NCBI GenBank assembly: GCA_022059125.1
Contig: JAEUWY010000005.1
Span: 3,968,001-4,032,000 of the forward strand
Reading direction: 5' to 3'
Length of the DNA: 64,000 nucleotides
DNA from: Corynespora cassiicola
Taxonomy: Eukaryota > Ascomycota > Dothideomycetes > Pleosporales > Corynesporascaceae
This document shows, piece by piece, positions 9,120 through 22,580 of the stretch. The notes below the pieces were generated by a model. That model worked only from the letters and a program-made list of their open reading frames with translations. It did not search any database and was not told the DNA's origin. A program made the translations under genes and the position numbers. The first letter of the stretch is position 1. The number at the start of each line of letters is the position of its first letter.

Positions 9120-11228
9120 CAATAGGGTAACACGAAAAAAACTTGCTTAAAAAAATAGCAGTTTTTAAACTTATATAACTTTCTACTTAGACTAGTTATA
9201 AAAATAAAAAAAAATTAGTTAAATAGAAATTTATTGAAACTTTAGATTTAAGAATAAAAATTTAGAGTTTGTATTAAAGTTATAGGGTTATAAAGAAGCT
9301 TAAAGTAAAGGTAAAAAAAAGTATAAAGTTTAAAGCTGATTTTTTTTAAAAAATTATTTAAACTTTTTATTTCACGCTAACTTAATTAGATTTAGTATAT
9401 ATTACGTAAGCAAAAAGCTAGAGCTATATTTTTACATTAAGATTATAAAAAATTAAAGTTTAAAAAAAAAGTTTTAATTATACAAATATTATTATATAAT
9501 AATAAACTAGTTAAATTAGTATATAAATAAATATTTTTAAAATTAAAATTTAAGTCTCTATTTTCTTCTAATAAAGACAAGATGGAACTCTCCTTTTCAG
9601 AATATAAAAAAACAGTAAATCTTTTATATAAAGCTAATACACTAATTATAACTATTTCTAATTTATTAAATAAATCTAGAAATAGTATTACTTATACTAT
9701 AAATCAAATTAATAAAAAATATAAATTATTTAATAGCTTAAATAAAGCTAAAAAAGAAAAAAAGTAAGCTTTCTAAAAGAGAAAAAAGAATTATTAATAG
9801 AGATTTAATTAAAAGCCCTAAAAAAATAAATAAAAGAATATTATTTAAAAATACTATAAAAATATTTAAAAAAAGCTTATAAAAATATTTAAAAAAAAGA
9901 AAATTATAGTACAAAAATTAGTACTAAAAAGCCTTATTTAAATATTAAAAAAAAACTTAAATAAAATTAAAATATATAAAAAAATAATTAAAAAATTTAA
10001 AAAATATAAATTTAAAAAAAATTATATTTTTTAATAAGTTAGTAATAGAAAGAGGTCTAGGTTCTAAACAGAAATATATTAGAAAAAAGAGAAATAAGAG
10101 TATAGGGGCTGAATTAGCTTCTATAAAATCTAATTATAAATAAAAAAAATTAAAAAATTAAAATTAATTAAAATTTAAATAAAAATCTTTAATTTATTTA
10201 CTTTTTAAAAAAAATAATTTATACTAATTAAATTATAGCTTAAGATATTATTATATTAGTATAGAAAGCTATTTAGATAGAAAGAAGTTCAGAATTAGTA
10301 TTTATTAAAACACTTAATTTTAAAAATAACTTTAATAATACAGATTATATATAAAAAGTATTAAAACCTATTATTAAAAAACAAATAAAACCCGGTTAGT
10401 TTATATACTTTTTTTTTATTAAATTTATTATTTACTTAAATAAATTTAATTAAATATTAAATTATAAAATTAATATAAATACTAATTAGTTTATAGACTG
10501 GAAATTTTAACAAGATAATTTAGAAATTTATACAGCTAAACTAGTTCTAAAATAGTTTAAAAGAAATAAAATTAAATTATTTAAATATTTAGCATATAGC
10601 CCAGATTTAGCACCTATAGAAAATATCTGGGCTATATTAAAAAATAATTTAAAAAAATTAAATCCTAATTTATTAGGTAAAAAAAATAATAAGAAAGATA
10701 ATACTTTATTTATAAACGCTATAAATAAAGAATAGAATTGAATTCCATAAAAAATAATAGATAATTATATATTATTTTTACCTAGGCGTTAGGAAGCAGT
10801 TATTAAAGCTAACGGATATTATATAAAATATTAATAATTTAATTAATTATTAATTTATTTATATAGTTTGATTTTTTGAATATTTTTTTCTATTATTATT
10901 TTTTTTAAAAAAGAAAGTTATATCAAAAACTTATATATATATATATATAGAGTTTATAGGTTTATAATAATTAAATAAAAAAAATCAAATTATACGCTGG
11001 ATAAAAAATAAATTAGCACTAAATTTTGTATTTTTTTCTACCTCTACTTTAAGCTTATTTGTAACCTTATAACTCTAATATAAACTCTAATTTTTTTTTA
11101 AACTTAAAGTGTTAATAAATCTCTATAAAATTGATTTTTTTTATTTTTATAGCTAGTCTAGTTAGAAAGCTATAGCAGTTTAAAAACTGCTCTTTTTTCG
11201 ATTAAACTATTTTAATATCACCCTACTG
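9120..11228 (+). mobile_element. Tc1-type DD34E transposon, copy 2
   Basis: A 2109-bp element with TA at 9118-9119 and 11229-11230. The ends are CAATAGGGTAACAC and the inverse of CAGTAGGGTGATA, followed by ~200-bp inverted repeats sharing AGCAGTTTTTAAAC and GACTAG blocks. It is inserted in the gypsy fragment, in the same orientation as copies 1 and 3. Confidence 0.87.
9582..10834 (+). pseudogene. Tc1-family transposase, copy 2, heavily damaged
   Basis: The start MELSFSEYKKTVNLLYKANT is intact, followed by frame breaks and many stops. The intron positions of copy 1 are preserved in place, with CCCGGTTAGTTTATATAC as the second donor. PDLAPIENIWAILKNN (around 10600) is still readable. The stop is at 10832-10834. 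It is not functional. Confidence 0.83.
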
Positions 11229-11230
11229 TA

Positions 11231-11917
11231 TTATAAAAAATTATTATAAATTACGTTTAAGTATAAAATTTAAAGCTACTAAATTTTTTTATATTACTAG
11301 TATTTAGTAGTAGTTAGTTATTATTTATTATATTTTTTGTTAGAGTTTTAAAAACAGATATTAAACCTGTTATAATTTAGTATATAATATAAATTAGTTT
11401 TTTTAAATATTAAAGTATATTGTAAATACGCGGACTGTTGAAATTTTTTATTAAATAATTTAAATATACGTTATAGCAGTTTTTAAAATACAGTTAATAA
11501 AATTAAAAAGTAAATTAAATACATAAATTTTAAAATACTTTAAAATTAGTATTATTTTTATATATTTTAAACGTGCGTTTATAGTATAAATACTATAATT
11601 TTTTTAAATTATCTGCTAAGTATTATATAGTTTAAAATTTTTTACTATTATTATTATAGAACTTTTAAAATAGTAGCTAAAAAGCTATTTTATAAAAATA
11701 GAAAAATTTATAGTATATTTTAAAGTATTTTTTCTATATTTTATTATATTTTTTAAATTAAGTATATATTTTAGCTGTAGTAGCGTAAATATTTTAAATA
11801 TATTTTTTTTATATATATTTCACGCGTATACTTTAAAATTTTTTTAATAGCTAGTTTTATTATATTTAAAGTAGTGCTTTTTTCTATATTTTTATATTAC
11901 ATAATTTTAATTTTTAG
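11231..11917. other. Unassigned AT-rich sequence between Tc1 copies 2 and 3
   Basis: About 690 bp with no readable frame, terminal repeat or similarity to other parts of the window that I could recognise. Confidence 0.5.
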
Positions 11918-12386
11918 TACAGAGAGGTGACATTAAAAAAGCGTAATAGAAAAAATCGTACTTTTTAAACTTATATAACTTTTTATATAAACTAGCTACT
12001 AAAAAAAAAAAAATTAGTTATAAAGATATTTACTAGTGCTATACGTAAAGAAATAAAAATAAATTAATTATATAACATTTTTAGTTTTTAAAAAAGCTCT
12101 AAAGTTATACTAAAAAAAAATATAAAATTAAACACGCTGTAATTTTTTACTTAAAAAATTATTAAAACTTTGTATTTTACGCTAACTAAATTAAGTTTAG
12201 TATATATTACGTAAGCAAAAAACTGGAGCTAGAAAATTAATTAAATATTAAAAAAATAAAGTTTTAAAAATAAGGTTTTGCTTATATAAACACTGATTAC
12301 ATAATAATAAACTAGTTAAATTAATATATAAATAAATATTTTAGAAATAAAAATCTAAATCTCTATTTCTTCTAAATAAAGACAAG

Positions 12387-13647
12387 ATAGAACCTTAATT
12401 TTCAGACTACGAAGAAAAAGTTAATCTTTTATTAAAAGCTAATACTTCTATTAAAAATATATCTTTTATTTTAAATAAACTTATTAATAGTATATATTAT
12501 ACTATACAACGTATTAATAAAAAAAATAAACTTTTTAATAGTTAAAAAAGAGATAGAAATCAGAATAAAATTAAACTATTAAAAAGAGAAAAAAAAATTA
12601 TTAATAGAGATTTAATTAAAAGCCCTAAAAAAATAAATAAAAGAATTTTATTTAAAAATAATTTAAATATATCTAAAAGAAGTTTACAAAAATTTTTTAA
12701 AGAAGAAAAATACAGTATAAATATTGCTAGTAAAAAACCTTTTTTAAATAAAAAAAAGTAAAAATAAGACTAGAATATGCTAAAAAAAATTTAAAAAATA
12801 TAGAAAATATAAATTTAAATAAAATTATATTTTCTGATAAGTTAGTAATAGAAAGAGGTCTAGGTTCTAAACAGAAATGTATAAGAAAAAAGAGAAATAA
12901 GAGGGTAGAAGCTGAATTAGCCTCTATAAAATCAAATTGTAAGTTAAAAAAAAAATTAAAAAAATTAAAATTAATTAAAAATCAATTATAATTTTTTAAT
13001 TTAATTACTTTTTTAAAATATTTAATACTAATTAAATTATAGCTCGAGATATTGTTATATCAGTATGGGGAGCTATTTGGATAGGAGGAAGATCAGAATT
13101 AGTGTTTATTAAAACACCTAATTTTAAAAATAACTTTAATAATACGGATTATATACAAAAAGTATTAAAACCTATTATTAAAAAACAAATAAAACCCGGT
13201 TAGTTTATATACCTTTTTTTTATTTTAAAATTAAAATAAATATATTTAATTAATATATTTATAAAAATTTTGAATTTCAAAATTAAAATTAATACTAACT
13301 AGTTTATAGACTAGAAATTTCAATAAAATAATTCAAAAATCCATACAGCTAAACCAGTTTTAAAATAGTTTTAAAAAAATCAAATTAATCTTTTTCAACA
13401 TCCTCTTTATAGCCCAGATTTAGCTCCTATTAAAAATATCTAGGCTATATTAAAAAATGCCTTAAATAAACAAAGAACTAATTTATTAGGCAAAGAAAAT
13501 AATATTAAAAGTATTAATTTATTTAAAAGAGCTATAATTAAAGAGTAGAATTTAATTCCACAGGAAATAATAGATAATTGTATATTATCTTTACCTAAGC
13601 GTTATAAAGCAGTTATAGACGCTAAGGGATATTATACTAAATATTAA
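12387..13647 (+). pseudogene. Tc1-family transposase, copy 3, start codon lost but catalytic core best preserved
   Basis: ATG has become ATA at 12387-12389. The first catalytic Asp survives (IFSDKLVIERGLG), as does Trp in SVWGAIWIGGRSELVFIK after intron 1. Intron 2 ends in TTATAG before the DW-KFQ region, where CAA has become TAA. The C-terminus is the clearest of the three copies (IIDNCILSLPKRYKAV... ending KGYYTKY, stop 13645-13647). It was used to establish the ancestral frame of the family. Confidence 0.83.
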
Positions 13648-13979
13648 TAATGTATTATTAATTTCTTTATTTTAACTTTTTTATTTTTTTTAATTTTTTA
13701 AATTTCTAATTTTTTTAAGAATAAACTTATACTAATTTTTTTTATATGATTAAATATTATTAATAGCTTTAATATAAAAAAAAAAAACTAAAAGTTATAC
13801 GCTAGAAAAAAAGTTACAGCGTAATTAAGTTTATATTTTTTTTTAGTATAACTTTAGAGCTTTTTTAAAAACTAAAAATATTATATAATTAATTTATTTT
13901 TCTTTTTTTACCTATAGCGCTAGTAAATATCTTTATAACTAATTTTTTTTTTTAGTAGCTAGTTTATATAAAAAGTTAT

Positions 13980-15828
13980 AACGTAAAAAATAAGCGAGTC
14001 GCTAGAACAAGCGAGTTACTACTTTCTAACTGCTCTAGCGCGCGCATCTACCTATATAACTACTTTAGAAAAATACTGTAATAACTTAATATACAGAGTA
14101 ACTAAAGTAGTTATACTGCTGTTTTACACGTATAAAAGTTATATTTTTACTTTTTACAGTGTATACAGCACGCTTTTAACTACTAACTGCTATTAAAATA
14201 AGCTACTTTTTTACATTTTTTCTTATTTAATTACTTTTTAATGTTTTTTTAAGCTATGATTTCAGCTTTTTTAGCTTTTATTAAAGTCTCTTTATATTAG
14301 ATCTGTTTTTTTTTTTACTTTATACGCTATATAGCAGCTTTATTAGCTTTTTTAAAGTTTTTAACTTACGTATAAAGTAATATAATTTTATAAATTAGTA
14401 TTATAGTATTTTTATTAAACTAAGTAAGTACTTTAATAATAAAAGCAGATAATAAACTGTTATACTTTCTAATTCTATTATAAATTAATATTAATTAAGC
14501 CTTTAGCTCGTACGTGTTACTTAATATTCTAATTTTTTACTAAATAACTTTAGAAAAAGCTAGTATAAGTATACATAGCTTTACGTTAAGCTTTAATAAT
14601 ACTACTTTTAAATTATATAAAACTATTTCTGCTTTTTAAAAGTTTGCGCGTATATTATTTTCTATAAATAATTATTTAAAAGCTTTTTTAAAAGCTAGCA
14701 GAAAGGTAATTTTATTAATATAGTTAATATAATTATGTGCTAAGCTAAAAATTTTATTACTATACGCCCGCTTTAAAGGCGAGAAGCATTTTATATTAAA
14801 AGGCTAAAAAAAATATAATAAATATAAAAATATATAAAAAGTAATAATATTACTTACTTTACAGAAGTTCTAAAAAGCTAAAAAATTATAGTTTTTATAA
14901 CTGTTAATAATAAGTAGTTAGTATATTTTTACTGTACAGTTCTGCGTATAAATATTAAAATACTTTAGCTAATATATATCTAGCTTATTTATTATTTAGC
15001 CTGTCTCGCTGAGCGATATATACTAACTAAATAAAATATTATTATTTTTATATTATAGAAAAAAATAGTACTTATTTGTAAAGATAATAAAAAAAGAAAT
15101 TATTTAGCTGTACGCGTTAATTCTTTAAATTACTATAGCTTATTTTTAATTACTTAGCTAAGTACTTTTAAATTAATTCTGTTTTTCTAATACTGTAACT
15201 ACTAATTAAGTTAATATTATATTTATTATAAAGCCTGTTTTGTCGAAGTTGTACGTGTTTTTATTAATAATATTATATTTTTTTTTTATATAATATAGTA
15301 GCTTAAACTAAAAATATATAATTTTAAAATTTTTATATAGAACGTGCTAGTAATTCTACTAGCAGGTTAATTAAACTTAAAAGTCTAGCTAACGTTTAAT
15401 AAAGTTATTAGACTACTTAATACTAACGTAGCCCGCTTTTTACTTAGTAAGTAACTAATTAGTTATATTATATATAGTATTTAGTATAGACGTGAATTTT
15501 TATAAGTTTAGCTTAAAAATATAAATAATAATTACTTTTTTTTAAGTTTAGTTAATTATTTTAAGTTAGGCTGGTAATCGCGTTGCGTAAATCGTTTAGT
15601 ATATTAATTATAAAGTATTATATAGAGAACGCTATACGTAGAAGCAGCGTATTATATACTTTAAGTAAAGTTATTTTTAATAGCTAAAAAAGTAAAAATT
15701 ATAGATTTTTTGTTATTTAATAATTAAGAGAATTTTAGTAAAAATATAGTAGATATAGTTAGAAAGTATTAGAGCAGTTAGATAAGGCAGCGACTCGCTT
15801 GTTCTGGCAACTCGCTTATTCTTTACGT
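13980..15828 (-). mobile_element. Decayed pogo/Fot-type transposon (copy C), nested in Tc1 copy 3
   Basis: 1849 bp, TA on both sides (13978-13979, 15829-15830). The ends are ACGTAAAAAATAAGCGAG and the inverse of ACGTAAAGAATAAGCGAG, with further shared GAACAAGCGAG blocks. On the minus strand the sequence aligns with the pogo transposase at 56418, including AACTTCGACAAAACAGGC (NFDETG motif) and ATCGCTCAGCGAGACAGGCT. Its end sequence matches the 52-bp mini-element at 54377, so it belongs to a different subfamily from copies B and D. Confidence 0.88.
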
Positions 15829-16145
15829 TATAAGTTTAAAAAGTACGATTTTTTCTATTACGCTTTTTTAATATCACCTCTCTGTATATATAAGTATTAT
15901 AGTTTTTAAAACTTATTATATTACTTTTTTATAGTTTAAATACGCTTATAAAGTATTATAAAAATATTTATTATAAATATTAGTTGCTTATTATTAATAA
16001 AAAAAATATATATATTATCTGTTTTTTATAGTTATTAAAAAAACTATTATATTTTTTTAAAAAGTATTTTTTAACTACCTGCACGCGTTCTAAAAGCTAT
16101 TTTTAAATTATTATATTAAAAAATATTATTATATAAATAATTTAG

Positions 16146-16514
16146 TATTAAAGCTGTGCTATAGGTTATAAGTAAAACTAGAAAGTAAGTAGCTACTTAA
16201 GTTAATTTTTAGAAATAAGTACTAGTAGAGTTACGTAAGTGAAATAATATGCAATATACTATATAGGTTTCCGTATTAGTAATAAAGTATAATAAATTAA
16301 TAGTTAATTCTAAATAATAGATTTACTAATAAAATAAATATAATTATAAAGTATAATTATGTAGACTATATATATATACCTAAAGCTTCTACTTAGTACT
16401 GCTTAGTTGCTTAGTACTGCTAAATAGACTAATTAACTAAATACGTTATATAACTAGTTATAGCAGTATAACTCTGTCGGCCCCGTTATTAGCCTACATT
16501 TATAGCTTATAATA
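16146..16514 (-). repeat. 3' LTR of the gypsy element
   Basis: 369 bp from TATTAAAGCTGTGCTATA to TTATAGCTTATAATA. It contains GTCGGCCCCGTTATTAGCC. It differs from the other LTR mainly by transitions. Confidence 0.9.
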
Positions 16515-16639
16515 CTATTTTTTCTTTAACTTAGCTTAGTTTTTTAAGCTAATATATAACGCGCGGGTTTTTTTTATTACTGCCTACTTTTATAATAATA
16601 CCTAAAATACTAACAGTTTTTAGTACTATTTACTATTAT

Positions 16640-17040
16640 TACTTAGCTAATTTTATTAAAGCTATAAAAGAAGTTATAGTTTAAAAGTATTTAACTTACG
16701 TAAAGTATAAATAAGTATATAAAATATATATTTATTTTAAAAAGTATAGTAAGTATCTGTATTACGGGCAGCAGTATAATATTTATATTACTTAGTCTAA
16801 GTTCTAGCGTTTTACTAAAAAAAAAAAAATTATAATAATAGATAAAAAAGTTATATAAAGCGTAGAATACAGCTGTAAAAGTGTATAAAAAAGTTTTAAA
16901 AAACTTATAGATAGTAAAAGCTAAAAAAAAACAGCTTTATTAATAGATAGACTTACTTAATTATTATGTAGAGAAAGCTATATTAGTAAAAAAATAAGAT
17001 TTAAAGAAGTAAGAGCAGCGGAAACGCAAAATATTATTTA
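16640..17040 (+). pseudogene. Possible extra ORF, antisense to gag-pol, between integrase and 3' LTR
   Basis: A plus-strand frame reads continuously if TAG is taken as an original TGG and TAA as an original CAA. It includes YLYYGQQYNIYIT, KKTALLIDRLT and RFKEVRAAETQNII. Its direction is opposite to gag-pol. A cysteine-bearing finger could once have surrounded the YYGQQYN part, but no intact Cys/His set remains, so I give no function. It may also be chance. Confidence 0.35.
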
Positions 17041-17199
17041 AAATTTTTACTTTTAACAGTTTTTCTAAAAATCTTACTTTTAATTTTTTTTTAAATATTT
17101 AAAGCGCTATTAAAAGTTTTTCTAATAACTTTTAAAAAGTATCTATATTATCTGCTAGTTTTTAAGTGTTTAGTTATATATAATATATTGCTTTTTTTT

Positions 17200-20100
17200 A
17201 GATATATTTTTTTTAATTACTTCTGTGTAGTAGTAGAGGTAATTTTATTTTTAGTTTTTTTTAAGTAGTTGCTAATAGTTTTTTAGATTTTATTTTAGTT
17301 TCTAAGTGTTTTCTAAATCTAAGTATTTTTTTTATTTAACTAACTATTTCTATATAAAATAAATATTATAGAATTTATTTTGTTTTATCTCGCGGTAGCC
17401 TACTAGCGCTTCTACTTTAAATTTAACTTTTTTTTTTATTTTATAATAGAAGTATTTTTAGACTAGTGTTTCGGCGTTAGCAGATTCTAATAGTAATATA
17501 TAAAATACTAAGTGTATTTTAGTATTAGCAGAGAGTTAGAGTTTATAGTTAGCTAGTTTTTTTTATTCTAGAATTAAAAATAGTCTGACCTTAACGTAAT
17601 CTAATTTCTTACTTAGTTATATTATTTAAAAGTTTTTTATAAAAAAATATACTTTATCCCTTTTTTTTAGCTAAAGTACTATTTTTTATTTTTAGTTAAT
17701 ATAAGAAATAGTCTTGCGTTATGCTGTTTTAATATTTTTCTATAATTATTTATAAAGTTTTTATAATTTTTTTAATTTATTTATTACTTAACTTATAACT
17801 AGCTTAATTCGTTTTTTTTTAATTTTTAGTAGTAGAAAATTTAAATGTGTTCTGTGTAATGCGTAATAAAAAAATTACTTTATTATTACTAATTCTCTGT
17901 TATTAAATACGAGTTATACTATAAATAGTAGTAATACTTAATTATTCTGTTTTTAGTTGCTATATATTTATAGATATATTTTTATAGTCTAATTTATTTT
18001 TTCTGTTTAACTGTCTGTCTGTAAGTAGTATACTATTAATAATTTTTTTTTAATTTTAATAACTAATATTAGTATTATTTAGTAGTTTAATATAAAAAGT
18101 TTGTCTCTATTACTAATAATTAATTAAAGTAATCTGTAATACCTAACTACGCGATTTAAAATAATCTATACTAATTCTAGCGTAGTATAGTTATTTTTAA
18201 ATAGAATTATTTCTGCGTATTTTATAAATCTGTCTATAACTACTAAAATAGTATTATAAAATACTTTAGAAACTAAATTATAAAACGTTAGTAGTTTAGT
18301 AATAAAGTTTATAGTAATATCTGTTTAAAGTTTATTTAGTATTTTTATAGTTTATAGTTTTCTATATTAAGCGTATATACTGTACTTATTTTTCTAATAT
18401 ATTATATATTTTTTAATAAACTTTATTATTTTATTTTTTAATTTAGAGATATCGTACGTTTGTTATATTAGTTTAATTATTTATTTAATATCTAGGTGTC
18501 TGTGTAACAGATTTTTATAATACTACTAAATAATAGTTTAGTAAAGTTTTTCTAGTATTTATTAATGTACTATTATAATAAAATTAATGCTGTGTGCTAG
18601 TTTTAAAGTATTATCTAGCGCTTACTTAAAAATAGCAGCTTTATTTATTAATTTAGTTTCTGTAATATCTGTTTTTCGACTTAAAACATCTACTTTTCTA
18701 TTTTTTTCATCTAGTATATAGATAATTTTAAATTTATACTATTTTAGTTTTTATTTTATTTAGTATGTTATCAGTTTAATAGTTTAGTTATTGTAAATAT
18801 TATTAGATTTTTATAGTTTAAGTATACTGTAAGTTTTAAATAACTTTCTGCGTAGATTCTCTAATACTTAAAAAAATTTATAATAGTAAGTAATTTTTTG
18901 TTATAAATATTATAGTTTTTTTTAGCTCTGCTAAACTTTTTTAAATAGTAGATAATTAAATACTATTTACTTTTTTTTTTTAACTAATATATATTTTTAT
19001 TATTAAGTTTAATACGTCTGTTTCTATGCGTAAAGGTTTTTTACTAATAAAAAATATAAAAACTAGTAGTAATATACTTGCTTCTTTAAGTGTTTTAAAA
19101 ACTTATTATTAGTCTATATTCTATTTAAATAGTATATTTTTTTTTATTAATTTAGTAAGTAGTAGTGCTTTTTTTAAATAGTAATTAATAAACTGCCTGT
19201 TAAAGTTGCAGAATTCTAAAAAAAATTATATATTTTTAACGTTTTTTAGTATTAGCTAGTTCTTAACTACTTTAATTTTTTTTAAACTAATTTTAATTTT
19301 GTGTTTTTCTATAATATATTCTAAAAATTTAACTTTTTTTTTATAAAATTTATATTTCTCTAGTTTAAGTCGTAGCTCTGTTTTTTTTAAATATTTTAAT
19401 ACTATTTATACGTGCTAGATGTGTTTTTTAAAGTTTTTAAAAAAAACTAAAATATTATCTAAATATGCGATAATAAATATGTTTAGATATACTTTTAATA
19501 TATTATTAATAAGTATTTAATATATCGCAGGTGTGTTAGTAAAACTAAATAGTATTATAAAATATTTATAGTACTTATACCGCGTTCAGAATACTATTTT
19601 TTATTTTTTACTTTTTTTTATACGTATTAAGTTGTACGCGCTTTAAAAATTTAAAACTATAAATATCTATATTTTAAATAGTTTATTTTTAAGCTTTTAA
19701 ATATTTAGTAGTAGATATCTATTTTTAATTATAATATTATTAAGTTTTTTAAAATCTATATATAACTGTAAAAATCTATTTTTCTTAAAAATAAAAATAA
19801 TTAGATATTCTGTCTCTGACGTTAATTCGCGTATAAATTTTTTTTTAAAATTTTTATTAAAATATATTTATAATACTATAAGTTTTTTTTTTATTAAACT
19901 GTAGATAGATTTAAAAGTTAGATACTTTTTTTTCTAAAGAGCTATTTTACAGTTTTAGAGCTAATACTTAAATAACGCTCTGTTATCTACTTTTTTTTAA
20001 AAAAATAGTTTTTATTTACTATATTTTTTAAGAATTTTAAAAGTTACGCAAGTTATTTCTAAAACTTTTACTTTTTTATTTAGTAGCTTTTTATTAGATT

Positions 20101-22450
20101 TAGTAGAGTTAACTTTTTTTTTTAAAAACGTTTTATTTAATTTTTTGCTACTTATATTATTTAGCATAATTTTATTTACTATTAAATACTGTTAATATAT
20201 AAGTTCTAATATAATAGCGCAGTTACATTCTCTAAATAAAAACTTTTTTTTTACCTAATTAACGTATAAGTTATACTTTCTAAATTATAAAAGTTCTAAA
20301 ATAACGTTATAGATAGCCGTACCTATAATATTAAAAAAAATCTTTTTCTAGTGTTTTTAGATGTCTATAATAGTTATAGCTTTTTAATCTATTAATACTT
20401 TTTTTAGTATTTTTTTTTTAGTTACTGTGTAGAGAAAATAAAGTTATTTATAAGTATATATTTTTGTTTTACTACGCTTTACAGCCTGCTATAAAAAATA
20501 GTTACGCTAAACTTCTGTATCTAATAATACTTTTATTTAGTATTTATTAAGCTTAATAAGTAGCTTAATTAAGTTTTCTAAGTTAGTAGCGTATAATATT
20601 TTAGATTAATTCTAAGCGCTAGGTGCTGTTCTAAAAAAAACTTATTACTAAATCTGTATAAGCGCTTTTTATTTTAGTAGTATTTATATTTTTTATATAA
20701 ACAGATTTACTAGAAATTTTATATATATCTTTTATTAACTAGTATGTTTATCGCGAGTTTTTTAGTTTCGTTTATTTTAAAAAAGTATTACACTTATTAT
20801 TTATTTTATAAATAAGTATTATATACGTATATCTCGCAGTTAAACTATTAATATCTATATTTATATAGTTTAGATAAAAACTAATTCGCGGCCGTTTTAT
20901 CTAAGTAATAAATTTAGTATTAATTTTTTTAGTAAGAGATTTATAAGTAGCTTATATGTTTTAAATTTTTTAGATTTAAATAGTATTATAGTTTTTACGT
21001 GTTCCGGCTTTATAAAAAATTTAAAACTATATTTAGTTTATTTTTAAAATCTAGTAAAACTTTTAGTTTAATTTCTAAATCTAGTTAGCTAATTTATTTT
21101 TATATTTTAGAACTGCGTCGTTATTAGCGTTTCTTTAAATTTTAATTTTTTTTATTTAAGTTATTATATTTTTTTGTCTGTTTACGCGTTACAGACGATT
21201 TTTTTTATTATATAAGTATTTTTATTAAATTTTTTCTGTGTTTTTTAAAAGCTTCAGCTAATTCTTATATCTTTTTAAAATTTTTATTTATTTTAAATTA
21301 TGTGAGTTCGGGTAGTGTGCTGCTATTACTATTTTTTCTAAACTTATAACTAGCGTTACTTAAATAGTTTTTATAATTATATACTTTACAAAAAGCTTTT
21401 TTTTTTTTAGAGCTAAGTTTTTTAAATTTAACTTTTTTACAGATACTTTTAAGCTCTATCTAAGTACTTTTATTTTAATACTAAATATAATTAAAAAATT
21501 TTTCTGTTTTTTTATTTTGTAGTAGTTTACTGTTACAGATAAATTCTGTTTTATAAAATTTTTTTATAATAACTTTCTATTTATTATCTACGTCAGATTT
21601 GTTATTTAAAATAGTTTATAATATATTTAGCTGTTAAATAACTTTGTTTTTTAATTAACAGTTTTTTGTAATATAGCCTGTTTTTCTATATATATAGCAA
21701 GTTATAGTTTTACTTTTAAACTTATTATTTCTTTTTTTATTATTTTTTTGTTCTGTTTTTTAGATATTACTAAAAACTATTAGTTTATTACTATAAGTGT
21801 TATAAGTAAAATGCGTTATCTTACGTTTAACTTATTTACTAATATTAGCGTTATAGTATTTTCTGCTATAGCTTAGTTTAGTACGTTATTAGTATTATAG
21901 ATTTTAGTTTTAGTGTAATTCTATACGCAGTTTATACAGTTTCTAATTAATATTAATAAATTTATTTATAAATTATTTAAGTGTATTAAGCTGAGCTCTA
22001 GAATGTATAAGTTTTTTTTTAACGTTAGACTTAAGTTTTTAGCAGTATATTATTATAAATACTTTATTATTTTATTTTATAAAAATTAACAGTTACTAAA
22101 ATTTATTAGCATAGTTAGTAGCTAAAGCCTGTTATTTAAAATATTAGATATTTTATTTAATAATTATATCTTTATTAGCGATTCTGAAAACTTATTTAAT
22201 TTTTTTTTTAAATTTATTAAAGTTTTTTATTTATTTGTTAACGTCGTCGTTAGCTTTACTATTTTTATACTTAATAAAAACTAGTTTAATTTATTAAAGT
22301 GCTTTACTTTTTATATACGTGGCTGTAAATATAACGCGTTTTTTTTTTTAATATTTTTATTTTAAAAGTTAAAGAATAAGTTAAGCTGTAAGAGCTAGTT
22401 TTTAAATTTACTTTATTTTTTATAATAAAAGTTAGATATTACTATTTTAA
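17200..22450 (-). pseudogene. gag-pol remnant of the gypsy element
   Basis: Minus-strand landmarks are as follows. A gag zinc knuckle lies at 21658-21701, reading CYIYRKTGYITKNC, with the second Cys and the His changed to Tyr. The reverse transcriptase active site near 19451-19468 reads AYLDNILVFFK (YLDD expected), followed by the usual HV...VL...KVEFLEY region to 19250. The RNase H tail at 18672-18705 reads KNRKVDVLSRKTD (ADALSR expected). The integrase zinc-binding and YI..C..C region is at about 18380-18500. There are many stops. Outer limits are approximate. Confidence 0.8.
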
Positions 22451-22580
22451 TAAAATTGTTGTCTGCTGTATTAGATTATATAATTATATTAGTAGTAGCT
22501 TTAGCACTAATAGTGCTATTAGTTAAAATTAAAAATACGCGTAATTCTAAAGTAGTACTTATTTTAAAAAGTATTTATAA

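Larger units (their letters stand above)
11920..15884 (+). mobile_element. Tc1-type DD34E transposon, copy 3, carrying a nested pogo element
   Basis: TA at 11918-11919 and 15885-15886. The ends are CAGAGAGGTGACATT and its inverse. The right inverted repeat is split. The part up to AAAAAGTTATA (13979) and the part from TATAAGTTTAAAAAG (15829) together match the left repeat at 11940-11990 exactly once one TA is removed. Without the insert the element is about 2114 bp. Confidence 0.88.
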
